From NCBI RefSeq assembly GCF_015234275.1, contig NZ_JADGII010000012.1: a stretch of DNA of 64,000 nt. One strand, 5' to 3'. Below are positions 43,590-52,171 of this stretch, one piece after another (positions within the stretch are counted from its first letter, which is position 1; each line of letters begins with the position of its first letter). This DNA is from Prosthecochloris ethylica. GTDB taxonomy: Bacteria > Bacteroidota > Chlorobiia > Chlorobiales > Chlorobiaceae. The translations under genes and the position numbers were made by a program. The notes beneath the pieces were generated by a model. It did not search any database. It was given only the letters and a program-made list of their open reading frames with translations, and was not told the origin of the DNA.

Positions 43590-44843
43590 TCAGGCCGACG
43601 CTTCTTTTTCAGCGTCATCGCTGTGACGGCTCTGGTAGTAGTAGACAAACACCGACATCAGCAGATTGCTGGCGAGGATGATGCCGAAAACGACCGGGAG
43701 CAGCTGTTCCGACTGCACGACGCGGGATTCCAGCACCAGGAACGCCATGACCGCCGTGGCAAGTCCTCGAGGCACGAGGCCGAGTGTGGACGAGGTGTGT
43801 GCGCTTCTGAGCGATGGCGAGAGCGGGGTGACCAGCGTGACGGTCATAAAGCGGGTGATGAAGAAAACTGCGACAATCGCGGCAGCCATGAGCATCATGT
43901 CGGTGGTGAAGAGGGTGAAATCGAACAGCAGCCCGATAAAGACGAAGAAAAAGGTTCTTACCAGGAAGGTCAGCTCCGCATTGATTTTCTTGACCACGTC
44001 GTCGAGTTCGAAGTCGGTGACGTTGATGGTGCTGTTGAGCCTTGCCATCAGGGACTGGGTCTTGGTTGCCAGGTGGCGGCCGTTGCCGAGGAGGATCCCG
44101 AATGCCAGGACCGTAATGGCGGGTTCGCCCCCAAGAAACGAGGTCAGGGTATAGAGCAGAAGCACAAAGCCGAGTGTGAGCATGTAGGCCAGGTTCTGCT
44201 TGCTGAAATACCCCATGAACCTGCTCCAGAGGATTCCGCTGAACAGTGCCAGTACAAAGGAAATTCCGATGCTCAGCGCGATGTGCTGGATGATGGAGGA
44301 GACATCGAAGTGCTGAGGTTCACGAAGGATATTGAGGTAGATGATGACGGAGATGACCGTCAGCACTTCGCTGATGACCGCTTCGAGGGTCAGGAGGGTT
44401 TTGAGCTTTTTCGGGATCGTGAGGCGCGAGAGTACCGGCAGTATGACTGCGGGACTGGTGCCGCCGAAGATGAAGCCGTAGAGCAGGGCATCCTGCATGG
44501 TCATCTGGAACGGGATCAGGCAGACTGCGGTAATGCCCGTGACACCGAGGATAAACGAGAGGAAGCCAAGGAACAGTGCCGACGAGAACTGACGGATAAC
44601 CACGTCGAACTCGAGGTCCAGGCCACCTTCGAACAGAATGAGGATGAGCGCAAAGGTGCCGAAATACGGGGCGATTTCAAAAAAGATATCACTGGTGAAA
44701 ATATTGGTGGCAGGTCCCAGGAGAATGCCCGCCAGCATGAGGATGACCGGGGTGGGAATCTTGGATTTTGCAAACAGAAAGTCCCCGACAACACCCAGTA
44801 CTATGATTCCGCCGATGAGGGCGGCAAAAAGAGATACGTCCAT
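43590..44843 (-). CDS. Cation/proton antiporter (CPA family)
   Basis: A 417-residue monovalent cation/H+ antiporter with about 12 hydrophobic helices. Family features are FAKSKIPTPVILMLAGILLGP, LILILFEGGLDLEFDVV (the FEGG motif), and YGFIFGGTSPAVILPVL and LEAVISEVLTVI in the transport core. There is no C-terminal TrkA or regulatory domain. Whether it exchanges sodium or potassium cannot be read. It lies 51 bp downstream of a Fur-family gene in a minus-strand set. Confidence 0.88.
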   Translation of the reverse strand: MDVSLFAALIGGIIVLGVVGDFLFAKSKIPTPVILMLAGILLGPATNIFTSDIFFEIAPYFGTFALILILFEGGLDLEFDVVIRQFSSALFLGFLSFILGVTGITAVCLIPFQMTMQDALLYGFIFGGTSPAVILPVLSRLTIPKKLKTLLTLEAVISEVLTVISVIIYLNILREPQHFDVSSIIQHIALSIGISFVLALFSGILWSRFMGYFSKQNLAYMLTLGFVLLLYTLTSFLGGEPAITVLAFGILLGNGRHLATKTQSLMARLNSTINVTDFELDDVVKKINAELTFLVRTFFFVFIGLLFDFTLFTTDMMLMAAAIVAVFFITRFMTVTLVTPLSPSLRSAHTSSTLGLVPRGLATAVMAFLVLESRVVQSEQLLPVVFGIILASNLLMSVFVYYYQSRHSDDAEKEASA

Positions 44844-44894
44844 GATCGATCGCTCATCAAGGGGTTTGCGCCATTGCCTCCCGGCCGGCGGAAA

Positions 44895-45398
44895 TCAGTG
44901 TGCCGGTTGCGTTTTCAGCTCGCAGTTGCCGGTGTGACCTTCATCACGGCACCGGGCGAAGACCTGAAGGCTGTAACTGCCCAGTGTAAAACCGTTTTCA
45001 TCGCAGAGCCGTTCCAGGATGCTGTTGAGTTCTTCGCTGTGTACCTCGACTACACGGTCGCACTGTTCACAGATGATGTGCAGGTGATTGCTTACCCCGT
45101 AGGATTTCTCGTAATGGGTGTGCTTATGCCCGAGATCGATTTTGTTGACCAGGTGAAACTTGAAGAGCAGGTCGAGGGTATGGTAGACGGTCGCCCTCGA
45201 GATACTGACGTTTTTCTTTTTGAGCTTGACGAAAATTTCATCCGCGTCGAGATGGCTGTCCGACAGGTATATTTCACGCAGAACAGTCAGGCGTTCGCGT
45301 GTGCAGCGGTATCCCTCCTCTTTCATTGCGGCCTTGAAGACCTCTTCCGCCTGCTTTGCCTGCTCTTTTTTTTCCCTGGTTTTCGTGCGTGACGCCAT
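44895..45398 (-). CDS. Fur-family metalloregulator
   Basis: A 167-residue Fur/PerR/Zur-type regulator. The winged helix is RCTRERLTVLREIYLSDSH, VSISRATVYHTLDLLFK. Structural zinc cysteines appear at C110 and C113 (HIICEQCDRV), and a second pair at C150 and C159. The second pair is spaced by eight residues, unlike the usual CxxC. A Lys-rich N-terminal extension (residues 1-25) precedes the wing. The metal or peroxide specificity cannot be decided. It lies between mscS and the antiporter genes. Confidence 0.87.
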   Translation of the reverse strand: MASRTKTREKKEQAKQAEEVFKAAMKEEGYRCTRERLTVLREIYLSDSHLDADEIFVKLKKKNVSISRATVYHTLDLLFKFHLVNKIDLGHKHTHYEKSYGVSNHLHIICEQCDRVVEVHSEELNSILERLCDENGFTLGSYSLQVFARCRDEGHTGNCELKTQPAH

Positions 45399-45449
45399 GG
45401 CTGTAAATAAACGATAATTGTAAACTTGCGTAAAAAGGACAGCTGCAGC

Positions 45450-47081
45450 TTACTGAACGTTATTGTCAAGCAACCTGTCCTGTATATTCTGGGCCAGTCT
45501 GGTTTCCAGCGCATCATGCCTTCCGAAATCCTGAGTGTTGGCAGTCAGCCTGTATCCGTACCTGCCCTGCATGACCCCCGCCCTTGTCAGGACCGGTTTC
45601 GGGTCGAGCATGATGCCGTCGGTACCGAGAGCAGCCTCGATCACGCTTTCGCGGATAGTTTCAGGTTTGACGTTGCGCCTCAGGTAAAACGTCACCTCCA
45701 GTGCGAGATGGCCGTTTTTCTGTACCGACTCAGTATAATTTATGATTTTTGACTGAAATACCTGTCTGTTGGGGATAATGATGATTTCGTTCTGGCGGTT
45801 TTTGATTCTGGTTACCAGCAGGCCCTTGTGGATGATTTCCCCCTTGACAGCCCCGATACCGACCCTGTCGCCGTTCCGAAACGAGCCTGTATAGTTGAGC
45901 ATGATCCCGCTGAGAATGTTTTTGACGCTCGGGACTGCACTGAGCGCAAATGTCAGGCCGAATACCGTGACGAGAATCATGGCCGCCTGGTTGTTGAACA
46001 GCGGCAGGGAGGCGAACAGGAGAAACAGCAGGATCGAATACAGAACGATTTTGACAATTTTTCTCGTCGGTTCCGCCCATTCAGTCTCGAAGCCGACGAA
46101 TTTCAGTTCACCTTTGGCGATGTTGTGAAACACCGTATCGCTGAAACGCCCGAGATAGCGGACAATGGTGATGAAAATAATGACGGCAATGACGTTAGGA
46201 ATGGTGGTGCCGAATTCCCTGAACAGTTTTTTGCCGGGCTCGAGTACAAATGTGAGGAGATTGGCCGATAAATCCTTCGTCCATGGAAAGAAGCTGAAGA
46301 CAGTAGCCAGGTAGGCATAGATCAGGAGAATCTTCACAAAGAGCTCCAGTACACGGCTGAACCAGCCGAACCCCGCTGCAAGGTGGTCGGGTGAGAGCAG
46401 CTGGATGAGCTTGTTGTCGCTGCTGGTTTTATGCTGCAGCCGGAGTTTCTGGATCCAGCTTTCCAGAAACGTGAAGAAGCTGTTCAGGTAGTGCCAGAAT
46501 ACGGTCAGGGCCAGCAGAAGAGCAATGGATTTGAGCAGGCTCAGCATGATGTTCCTGCCGCTGGTTTCTTCCCTGAACCCGGCAGTCTGCTTCGAGATAT
46601 TGTCGAGAGCCCTGACGGCAAGCTCCATGCGGGTGACGTCTTCTGCTTTGGCATCGCTGTCGGTGAATGCGGCAAGGATCGTGTCAGGCGTGGTGATGGC
46701 TGTCAGCGTATCGCCGTCTGCAATGGAGAGTGAATCGACCGGTACCCTGGAATTCAGGAATCCGTTGAGCCTGGACGTGGTTTTTTCAACCCGTTCCTCG
46801 AGGGAGAGATCGTCCATGCCGCCATACAGCCGGAAGAGTTCGAAGTTGTTGACGACGACCGGCAGGCCGTTATCCTGTCGAAGTGAGTCGGTAAAGGAGC
46901 GAATGACATCCCTGTCGCTGACCTGTGACGGCTCCTGCAGCGTTTCGAGCAGGGTTTCCGCAGAGGGTCCAGCGGTCACTGCGGTATCATGCTGTGACTC
47001 CGGCGCGGATTCTGCATATCCCGTCAGAACCGGGGCGAGAGCAAGTATTGCGATATAAAGAAACGGTAAGATCGTTTTCAT
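45450..47081 (-). CDS. Large MscS-family mechanosensitive channel
   Basis: A 543-residue protein with a signal peptide (residues 1-24). A periplasmic region of about 150 residues with no clear domain follows, then four to five transmembrane segments (about 175-370) and an MscS channel core. The pore helix region is AMILVTVFGLTFALSAVPSVKNILSG, followed by the beta domain GDRVGIGAVKGEIIHKGLLV and TRIKNRQNEIIIIPN (each cited in part). It is a typical MscS-like osmolyte safety valve with an added periplasmic domain. It leads the long minus-strand set; def is divergent upstream. Confidence 0.85.
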   Translation of the reverse strand: MKTILPFLYIAILALAPVLTGYAESAPESQHDTAVTAGPSAETLLETLQEPSQVSDRDVIRSFTDSLRQDNGLPVVVNNFELFRLYGGMDDLSLEERVEKTTSRLNGFLNSRVPVDSLSIADGDTLTAITTPDTILAAFTDSDAKAEDVTRMELAVRALDNISKQTAGFREETSGRNIMLSLLKSIALLLALTVFWHYLNSFFTFLESWIQKLRLQHKTSSDNKLIQLLSPDHLAAGFGWFSRVLELFVKILLIYAYLATVFSFFPWTKDLSANLLTFVLEPGKKLFREFGTTIPNVIAVIIFITIVRYLGRFSDTVFHNIAKGELKFVGFETEWAEPTRKIVKIVLYSILLFLLFASLPLFNNQAAMILVTVFGLTFALSAVPSVKNILSGIMLNYTGSFRNGDRVGIGAVKGEIIHKGLLVTRIKNRQNEIIIIPNRQVFQSKIINYTESVQKNGHLALEVTFYLRRNVKPETIRESVIEAALGTDGIMLDPKPVLTRAGVMQGRYGYRLTANTQDFGRHDALETRLAQNIQDRLLDNNVQ

Positions 47082-47167
47082 GAACAGGTTGTTGGTTGTA
47101 TCTCCATGCTGCGTTTTTCAGGGAAAATAGAGAAAATGATGGCAAGATAGAGAGCTTTTCAGGGAAT

Positions 47168-47195
47168 TTGAAACCTTGGGGCAGGGTTTTATATT
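47168..47195 (+). promoter_or_regulatory. Putative sigma-70 promoter of the def operon
   Basis: TTGAAA (47168-47173) and TATATT (47190-47195) are separated by 16 bp and lie 55 bp before the def start. A hairpin (GGGGCA/TGCCCC) follows in the leader. The match is good, but only the sequence supports it. Confidence 0.5.
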
Positions 47196-47250
47196 ACCAG
47201 CCCCATCCAGGGGCAACTTTTTGTCGGCTGCCCCGGTTTGAAAACAAAAT

Positions 47251-47817
47251 ATGAGTATGATTCTTCCTATTACAATATACGGTGACAAGGTCCTTCACCG
47301 GAAAGCCAGGCCGCTGAAAGGCGGCGACGCTGTCGATGCGGAACTGATCGGGAGTATGATGGAGTCTATGCGCAACGCTTCAGGAATAGGGCTTGCAGCT
47401 CCTCAGGTCGGCGAGTCGCTTCGCCTGCTCGTCGTTGATATTTCCGAGGTCCAGGGGTATGAGAATGCCGAGCCTCTTGTCGTGATCAACCCCCATATTC
47501 TTGCCGTGAACGGCTATAATTCAATGGAGGAGGGCTGCCTGAGTGTTCCCGATGTCAGGGGGGATGTTGTCAGGCCCTCGACGATCCAGCTGAAATACCG
47601 TGATGAACATTACGAGGAGCATGTCGGGGAGTTTTCGGGTCTGATGGCCCGTGTGCTGCAGCATGAGATCGATCACCTCGACGGCACGGTGTTCGTGGAA
47701 CACCTGCAGCGCCGTCAGCGAAGAAAAATCCAGAAAGCCCTCGATGCCCTTGCCGGGGGAGACGTTCATACGTCGTATCCGGTTGTCCCTCCGGGGGTGA
47801 GCGGCGCTGATGGATGA
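47251..47817 (+). CDS. def: Peptide deformylase
   Basis: Def, 188 residues, removes the formyl group from nascent proteins. The three family motifs are present: GIGLAAPQVG (45-54), EEGCLSVPD (93-101, metal ligand C96) and QHEIDHLDG (137-145; H138 and H142 ligands, E139 catalytic). It opens the def-fmt-lepA-lepB series; a conventional -35/-10 lies upstream. The C terminus is a short tail of low complexity. Its stop lies 34 bp before fmt. Confidence 0.96.
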   Translation: MSMILPITIYGDKVLHRKARPLKGGDAVDAELIGSMMESMRNASGIGLAAPQVGESLRLLVVDISEVQGYENAEPLVVINPHILAVNGYNSMEEGCLSVPDVRGDVVRPSTIQLKYRDEHYEEHVGEFSGLMARVLQHEIDHLDGTVFVEHLQRRQRRKIQKALDALAGGDVHTSYPVVPPGVSGADG

Positions 47818-47851
47818 GTGTTTTTCAGCAGTTGAACAAAAAAGATCGGAC

Positions 47852-48805
47852 ATGCGAGTTGTGTTTATGGGGACTCCCGAGTTTGCGGTCCCGTCATTGA
47901 AAGCTGTTGCCCGGGCAGGGGATGATATCGAACTGGTGCTTGTCGTGACGGGAAAGGATAAACCCCGCAGGAGTCGCCGTTCCCGTCCTGAACCGACACC
48001 GGTCAAACAAGCCGCCACAGAGATCGGAGTGCCGGTCTATGAAGTGGAGAATGTCAGGGAGCCGCGTTTTGCCGATACGGTAGCTCGTTACCGTCCCGAC
48101 GTCATTGTCGTTGCCGCATTCAGGATTCTTCCGCCCGAGGTGTACGAGCTGGCCCGTCTCGGCGCGTTCAACCTGCATGCCTCGCTGCTACCGCGTTATC
48201 GCGGAGCGGCACCCGTGAACTGGGCACTGATCAATGGTGAAAAGGAAACCGGGGTCACGACGTTTTTCCTGCAGAAACGGGTGGATACAGGTACTGTCAT
48301 TCTTCAGGAGAAAACTCCTGTCGAGCCTGGAGAGAACGCGGGTGAACTCGCTGCACGATTATCGGAGATCGGTGCCGGAACCGTGGTGAAGACTCTCGAA
48401 CTTCTTCGTGATGGCCGGGCAGAACCCCTGAAACAGGATGACTCCCTTGCAACCCGGGCTCCGAAACTGACACCGGAAAACACCCGTATCGACTGGGTAC
48501 AGCCGGTTGAAGCGCTGTGTGATTTTATTCGTGGCCTGGCTCCACGCCCGGCCGCCTGGGCGGTGTTTCAGCATAAGAAAGTCAAGATTTTCAAGGCGTT
48601 GCCAAGCGATTTCCGGCTTCCTGAGGCTGAAGAGCAGGCGGCTGTGCCCGGCAAGATCGCTGTCTGGCAGAACAGGCTGTATGTCATGGGACTGGATGGA
48701 TGGATCGAGATCCTGGAGCTCCAGATGGAAGGGAAACGGGTGATGGCGGCAAGCGATTTCTGTTGCGGGTTTCGCTGTGATGACGAGTGCCCTGTTTTTT
48801 CATGA
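47852..48805 (+). CDS. fmt: Methionyl-tRNA formyltransferase
   Basis: Fmt, 317 residues, formylates initiator Met-tRNA. The N-terminal formyltransferase domain starts MRVVFMGTPEFAVPSLKAV and contains the catalytic segment NLHASLLPRYRGAAPVNWAL (the N-H-D triad region). The C-terminal OB-like tRNA-binding domain follows residue 205 (TRIDWVQPVEALCDFIRGL). The in-frame ATG at 47810 overlaps def and would add 14 residues; the ATG at 47852 matches the family start. Confidence 0.95.
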   Translation: MRVVFMGTPEFAVPSLKAVARAGDDIELVLVVTGKDKPRRSRRSRPEPTPVKQAATEIGVPVYEVENVREPRFADTVARYRPDVIVVAAFRILPPEVYELARLGAFNLHASLLPRYRGAAPVNWALINGEKETGVTTFFLQKRVDTGTVILQEKTPVEPGENAGELAARLSEIGAGTVVKTLELLRDGRAEPLKQDDSLATRAPKLTPENTRIDWVQPVEALCDFIRGLAPRPAAWAVFQHKKVKIFKALPSDFRLPEAEEQAAVPGKIAVWQNRLYVMGLDGWIEILELQMEGKRVMAASDFCCGFRCDDECPVFS

Positions 48806-48875
48806 ATTCGTTATATTCCCTCCTTGCTTTTTTACCTGAAGAGAATTTTCTACGCAATTAAAGAGAGACGAATTT

Positions 48876-50690
48876 ATGCCAGCGCGCAGCACGGATGTTG
48901 ATGCTATACGAAATTTTTGCATTATCGCTCATATCGATCACGGGAAATCCACGCTTGCCGACAGGCTGCTGGAGGTCACCGGGACATTGCAGCAGAACCA
49001 GTTGACCGCCCAGGTGCTCGATGATATGGAGCTGGAGCGCGAACGCGGAATTACCATCAAGAGCCATGCGATCCAGATGCTCTACACCTCTCCCGACAAG
49101 AGAGAATACGTTCTGAACCTGATCGATACTCCCGGCCATGTTGACTTCAGTTATGAAGTTTCCCGCTCGCTTGCCGCATGCGAGGGCGCGCTGCTGGTGG
49201 TCGACGCCACACAGGGAGTGGAGGCACAGACGATTGCCAACCTGTACCTTGCCGTCGAGGCAGGACTTGAAATCATTCCGGTCATCAACAAAATCGACCT
49301 GCCATCGGCGGATGTCGAAGGTGTGGCACAGCAGATCATCGACCTGATCGGTATCGAGCGCGATGAAATTGTCGAAGTGTCGGCAAAAGCCGGGATCGGT
49401 ATCGATGCAGTGCTCGATGCCATTGTCGGGCGGGTGCCGCCACCGGCCGATCATCGTTCCATGCCATTGCGGGCGCTGATTTTTGACTCGGTGTTCGATC
49501 CCTACCGAGGTGCTGTGGTCTACCTGCGCATTGTCGACGGGGCATTGCGCAAGGGTGATCGCGTGCGTTTCTTTGCCAATGACAAGGTCTTTGTCGCTGA
49601 CGAGATCGGAACCATGGGGCTCAAGCGCGAGCCGGTCGACAGGCTCGAAGCCGGTAACGTTGGCTACCTGATCTGTTCTATCAAGGATGTCAAGGATGCC
49701 AAGGTGGGTGATACCGTGACCCTGGCCGATACTCCCGCCAAAGAACGGCTGTCTGGCTACAAGGATGTCAAGCCGATGGTGTTCAGTGGCCTTTATCCGG
49801 TGAATTCCGACGAGTTCGAGGATCTCCGGGAATCGCTCGAGAAGCTCTCTCTCAATGACGCATCGCTGGTCTATACCCCGGAGACCTCCGCGGCACTCGG
49901 GTTCGGGTTCCGCTGCGGCTTTCTCGGTCTGTTGCACATGGAGATCATTCAGGAGCGCCTGGAGCGGGAGTACAAGGTCAATATCATTACGACCGTCCCC
50001 AATGTCGAGTACCGTGTGTATCGCACCAACGGCGAGATGGTCCTGGTCGACAATCCGTCGAAGATGCCGGAAGCCGCACTCATCGATTACGTCGAAGAGC
50101 CCTATGTCCGGATTCAGATTATTACCCTGTCGGAGTATATCGGCAATGTGATGAAGCTCGGTATGGAGCGTCGTGGTGAATACAAGAATACCGATTATCT
50201 CGATACCATGCGTGTCAATCTCCATTTCGAGTTTCCTCTGGCTGAAATCGTGTTCGACTTTCATGACAGGCTCAAATCGGTATCGAAAGGGTATGCTTCG
50301 ATGGATTACGAGTATATCGGTTACCGCCGGTCGGATCTGGTCAAGCTCGATGTGCTTCTCAACGGCGAACCTGTCGATGCGCTGTCGACCATCGTACACC
50401 GTTCGAAAGCCTACGAGTGGGGTCGCAAGCTGTGTCAGAAGCTGAAGGGAATTATCCCGAAGCAGATGTACGAAGTCGCGATCCAGGCCGCTATCGGCAG
50501 CCGCGTCATTGCCCGCGAGACCGTGTCGGCCATGAGAAAAAATGTGCTGGCCAAGTGTTACGGGGGTGATATCAGTCGTAAACGCAAGCTGCTCGAGAAA
50601 CAGAAAGAGGGAAAAAAGCGCATGAAGCAGGTGGGACGCGTGGAAGTTCCCCAGGAGGCGTTTCTTGCCGTTCTGAACATCGATGAATAA
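48876..50690 (+). CDS. lepA: Elongation factor 4 (LepA)
   Basis: LepA, 604 residues, is a translational GTPase related to EF-G. The G domain begins with IIAHIDHGKSTLADRLLEVT (P-loop AHIDHGKST) and has ERGITIKS, DTPGHVDF and NKIDLP. The C-terminal domain specific to LepA ends KRKLLEKQKEGKKRMKQVG. The Shine-Dalgarno AAAGAGAG precedes the ATG at 48876. It precedes lepB, the usual bacterial pair lepA-lepB. Confidence 0.97.
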   Translation: MPARSTDVDAIRNFCIIAHIDHGKSTLADRLLEVTGTLQQNQLTAQVLDDMELERERGITIKSHAIQMLYTSPDKREYVLNLIDTPGHVDFSYEVSRSLAACEGALLVVDATQGVEAQTIANLYLAVEAGLEIIPVINKIDLPSADVEGVAQQIIDLIGIERDEIVEVSAKAGIGIDAVLDAIVGRVPPPADHRSMPLRALIFDSVFDPYRGAVVYLRIVDGALRKGDRVRFFANDKVFVADEIGTMGLKREPVDRLEAGNVGYLICSIKDVKDAKVGDTVTLADTPAKERLSGYKDVKPMVFSGLYPVNSDEFEDLRESLEKLSLNDASLVYTPETSAALGFGFRCGFLGLLHMEIIQERLEREYKVNIITTVPNVEYRVYRTNGEMVLVDNPSKMPEAALIDYVEEPYVRIQIITLSEYIGNVMKLGMERRGEYKNTDYLDTMRVNLHFEFPLAEIVFDFHDRLKSVSKGYASMDYEYIGYRRSDLVKLDVLLNGEPVDALSTIVHRSKAYEWGRKLCQKLKGIIPKQMYEVAIQAAIGSRVIARETVSAMRKNVLAKCYGGDISRKRKLLEKQKEGKKRMKQVGRVEVPQEAFLAVLNIDE

Positions 50691-50777
50691 GCAGCGCAAG
50701 AACGAGCGTTGTGTGAACGTCAAACCAGCAGTCCGGCACGTTCACGTAACGGATTGTCAGTATCAATAATCAGCATT

Positions 50778-51608
50778 ATGGTAAAAGAGAAGCAGGGAAA
50801 GACAGGAAAACAGCATACAAAAGAGTGGTTCGAGGCGCTTCTGATAGCAGCGGTCTTTGCTGCCGTGATACGGGTTTTTGTCGTCGAGTCCTACAGGATT
50901 CCGACCAGTTCGATGGAGCAGACCCTGCTTGCCGGTGACTTTCTGTTCGTCAATAAATTTGTCTATGGAGCACGCGTTCCGATGACTGATTACCGTCTGC
51001 CGTCAGTCGATACGGTGGAGCGTGGTGATATCATTGTCTTCAAGTTTCCCCAGGACCGGTCATTGAACTACATCAAGCGGTGCGTGGCCCTTCCCGGTGA
51101 CACGGTTGAAATTCGTGACCGTCGGCTGCTGGTGAACGATGAAGAGTTTGCGTTGCCCCCCCATGCGCAGTTTCTCGGCAGTATGATGCCTCTGGGACAG
51201 CCTGATGCGCAGATTTTCCCGCGCTATTCGGGCTTCAACAAAGATAATTACGGTCCGCTTCGGGTGCCGGCAGCAGGGGATGTGGTCCGCCTTGACCGTT
51301 CGACGATCATGACCTACGGCAAACTGATTACCGACGAGGGGCACCGTGTGGCTGTGGCCGGGGAGCGTGTGCTGGTCGACGGTGTGCCGACGGACAGGTA
51401 TACCATCGAGCAGAATTACTATTTCGCGATGGGGGATAACCGCGATAACAGCCTCGACAGCCGTTACTGGGGTTTTCTGCCGGAGAAGGATCTTGTTGGC
51501 CAGGCCCTGATGGTCTACTGGTCGTGGGATCCCCACATTTCACTGTTCGATCCTGTCAATAAAATCGGTTCTATCCGGTGGAACAGAATCGCCATGCCGG
51601 TTCACTGA
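50778..51608 (+). CDS. lepB: Signal peptidase I
   Basis: LepB, 276 residues, cleaves signal peptides of exported proteins. An N-terminal transmembrane helix (about residues 18-36) anchors the periplasmic domain. The Ser/Lys dyad is S45 (PTSSMEQTL) and K100 (NYIKRCVALPGD). The box E signature GDNRDNSLDSRYWG is present. The start is the ATG at 50778 (MVKEKQGKTGK); the frame opens earlier at 50709, but that stretch looks non-coding. The stop overlaps the facing minus-strand gene by 7 bp. Confidence 0.96.
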   Translation: MVKEKQGKTGKQHTKEWFEALLIAAVFAAVIRVFVVESYRIPTSSMEQTLLAGDFLFVNKFVYGARVPMTDYRLPSVDTVERGDIIVFKFPQDRSLNYIKRCVALPGDTVEIRDRRLLVNDEEFALPPHAQFLGSMMPLGQPDAQIFPRYSGFNKDNYGPLRVPAAGDVVRLDRSTIMTYGKLITDEGHRVAVAGERVLVDGVPTDRYTIEQNYYFAMGDNRDNSLDSRYWGFLPEKDLVGQALMVYWSWDPHISLFDPVNKIGSIRWNRIAMPVH

Positions 51609-52108
51609 GTGCCGGTGCCCGGACTGCCGTTCGGGACCGATGCTGTCAGGCTGACAAGAATGCGTCGTGAAATGTCCAGTGCGGACTGGTCGGCATGGGC
51701 CCGGTCGAAAAGAATCGTGCCGAGATGGCTGCAGGGTACCCTGAGTTCTGTGATCGAGATGATTCCGGAGCCTTGTTGCGTATCAGTTGCAGGGGGCAGT
51801 GCCGGAACGATGGTGAGCCGGTTGATGGTGACGGACTTCATGGCCGGTCCGCTGCTGATGGATTCGAACGAGAGGTTCCAGGTGTCGTCTGTCGCACGGC
51901 TGACAGCTTCGGTGAGTTTCGGCCTGATGCCGTTGTCCAGGTACAGGTTGGTCAGCAGGTAAATTGTCAGATAGCCTGCCGTGAAGAGGATGCCGGGTGA
52001 AAGGAGGAGGGCTTTCATCCAGTTCAGGAAGGTGAGGGTACCGCTCCGGTTGTCTTGCATCGGGTCGTAAAAAGTACAGGAGGTCTCTGCTGTTGGTATT
52101 CTGTTCAT
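51602..52108 (-). CDS. Hypothetical single-helix membrane protein
   Basis: A 168-residue protein that I do not recognise. One hydrophobic helix is visible at about residues 31-54 (WMKALLLSPGILFTAGYLTI), followed by a soluble domain with alternating hydrophobic residues (MKSVTINRLTIVPAL, ISITELRVPC). This looks like the start of an AsmA/DUF748-like exported repeat. It converges on lepB with a 7-bp overlap and is divergent from trpE. The start at 52108 is assumed; the ATG at 52060 would also work. Confidence 0.65.
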   Translation of the reverse strand: MNRIPTAETSCTFYDPMQDNRSGTLTFLNWMKALLLSPGILFTAGYLTIYLLTNLYLDNGIRPKLTEAVSRATDDTWNLSFESISSGPAMKSVTINRLTIVPALPPATDTQQGSGIISITELRVPCSHLGTILFDRAHADQSALDISRRILVSLTASVPNGSPGTGTQ

Positions 52109-52171
52109 GATACTAAATTTTCTTCTATATCGTCAACTGCTGCTCTAATCACTGCACATTCTTCATTGTCC

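Noticed and set aside
43623..45392. Long plus-strand open frame (589 codons) opposite the antiporter and Fur genes
   Set aside because: Its composition is low-complexity and acidic, it crosses two well-supported minus-strand genes, and no motif is visible.
48858..50723. Long minus-strand open frame (621 codons) opposite lepA
   Set aside because: It is an antisense shadow of lepA with no recognisable domain; lepA has full family motifs on the plus strand.
52055..52171. N-terminal extension or trp leader peptide before trpE
   Set aside because: The added residues are not family-like, there is no tandem Trp codon leader and the region lies opposite a divergent gene start.
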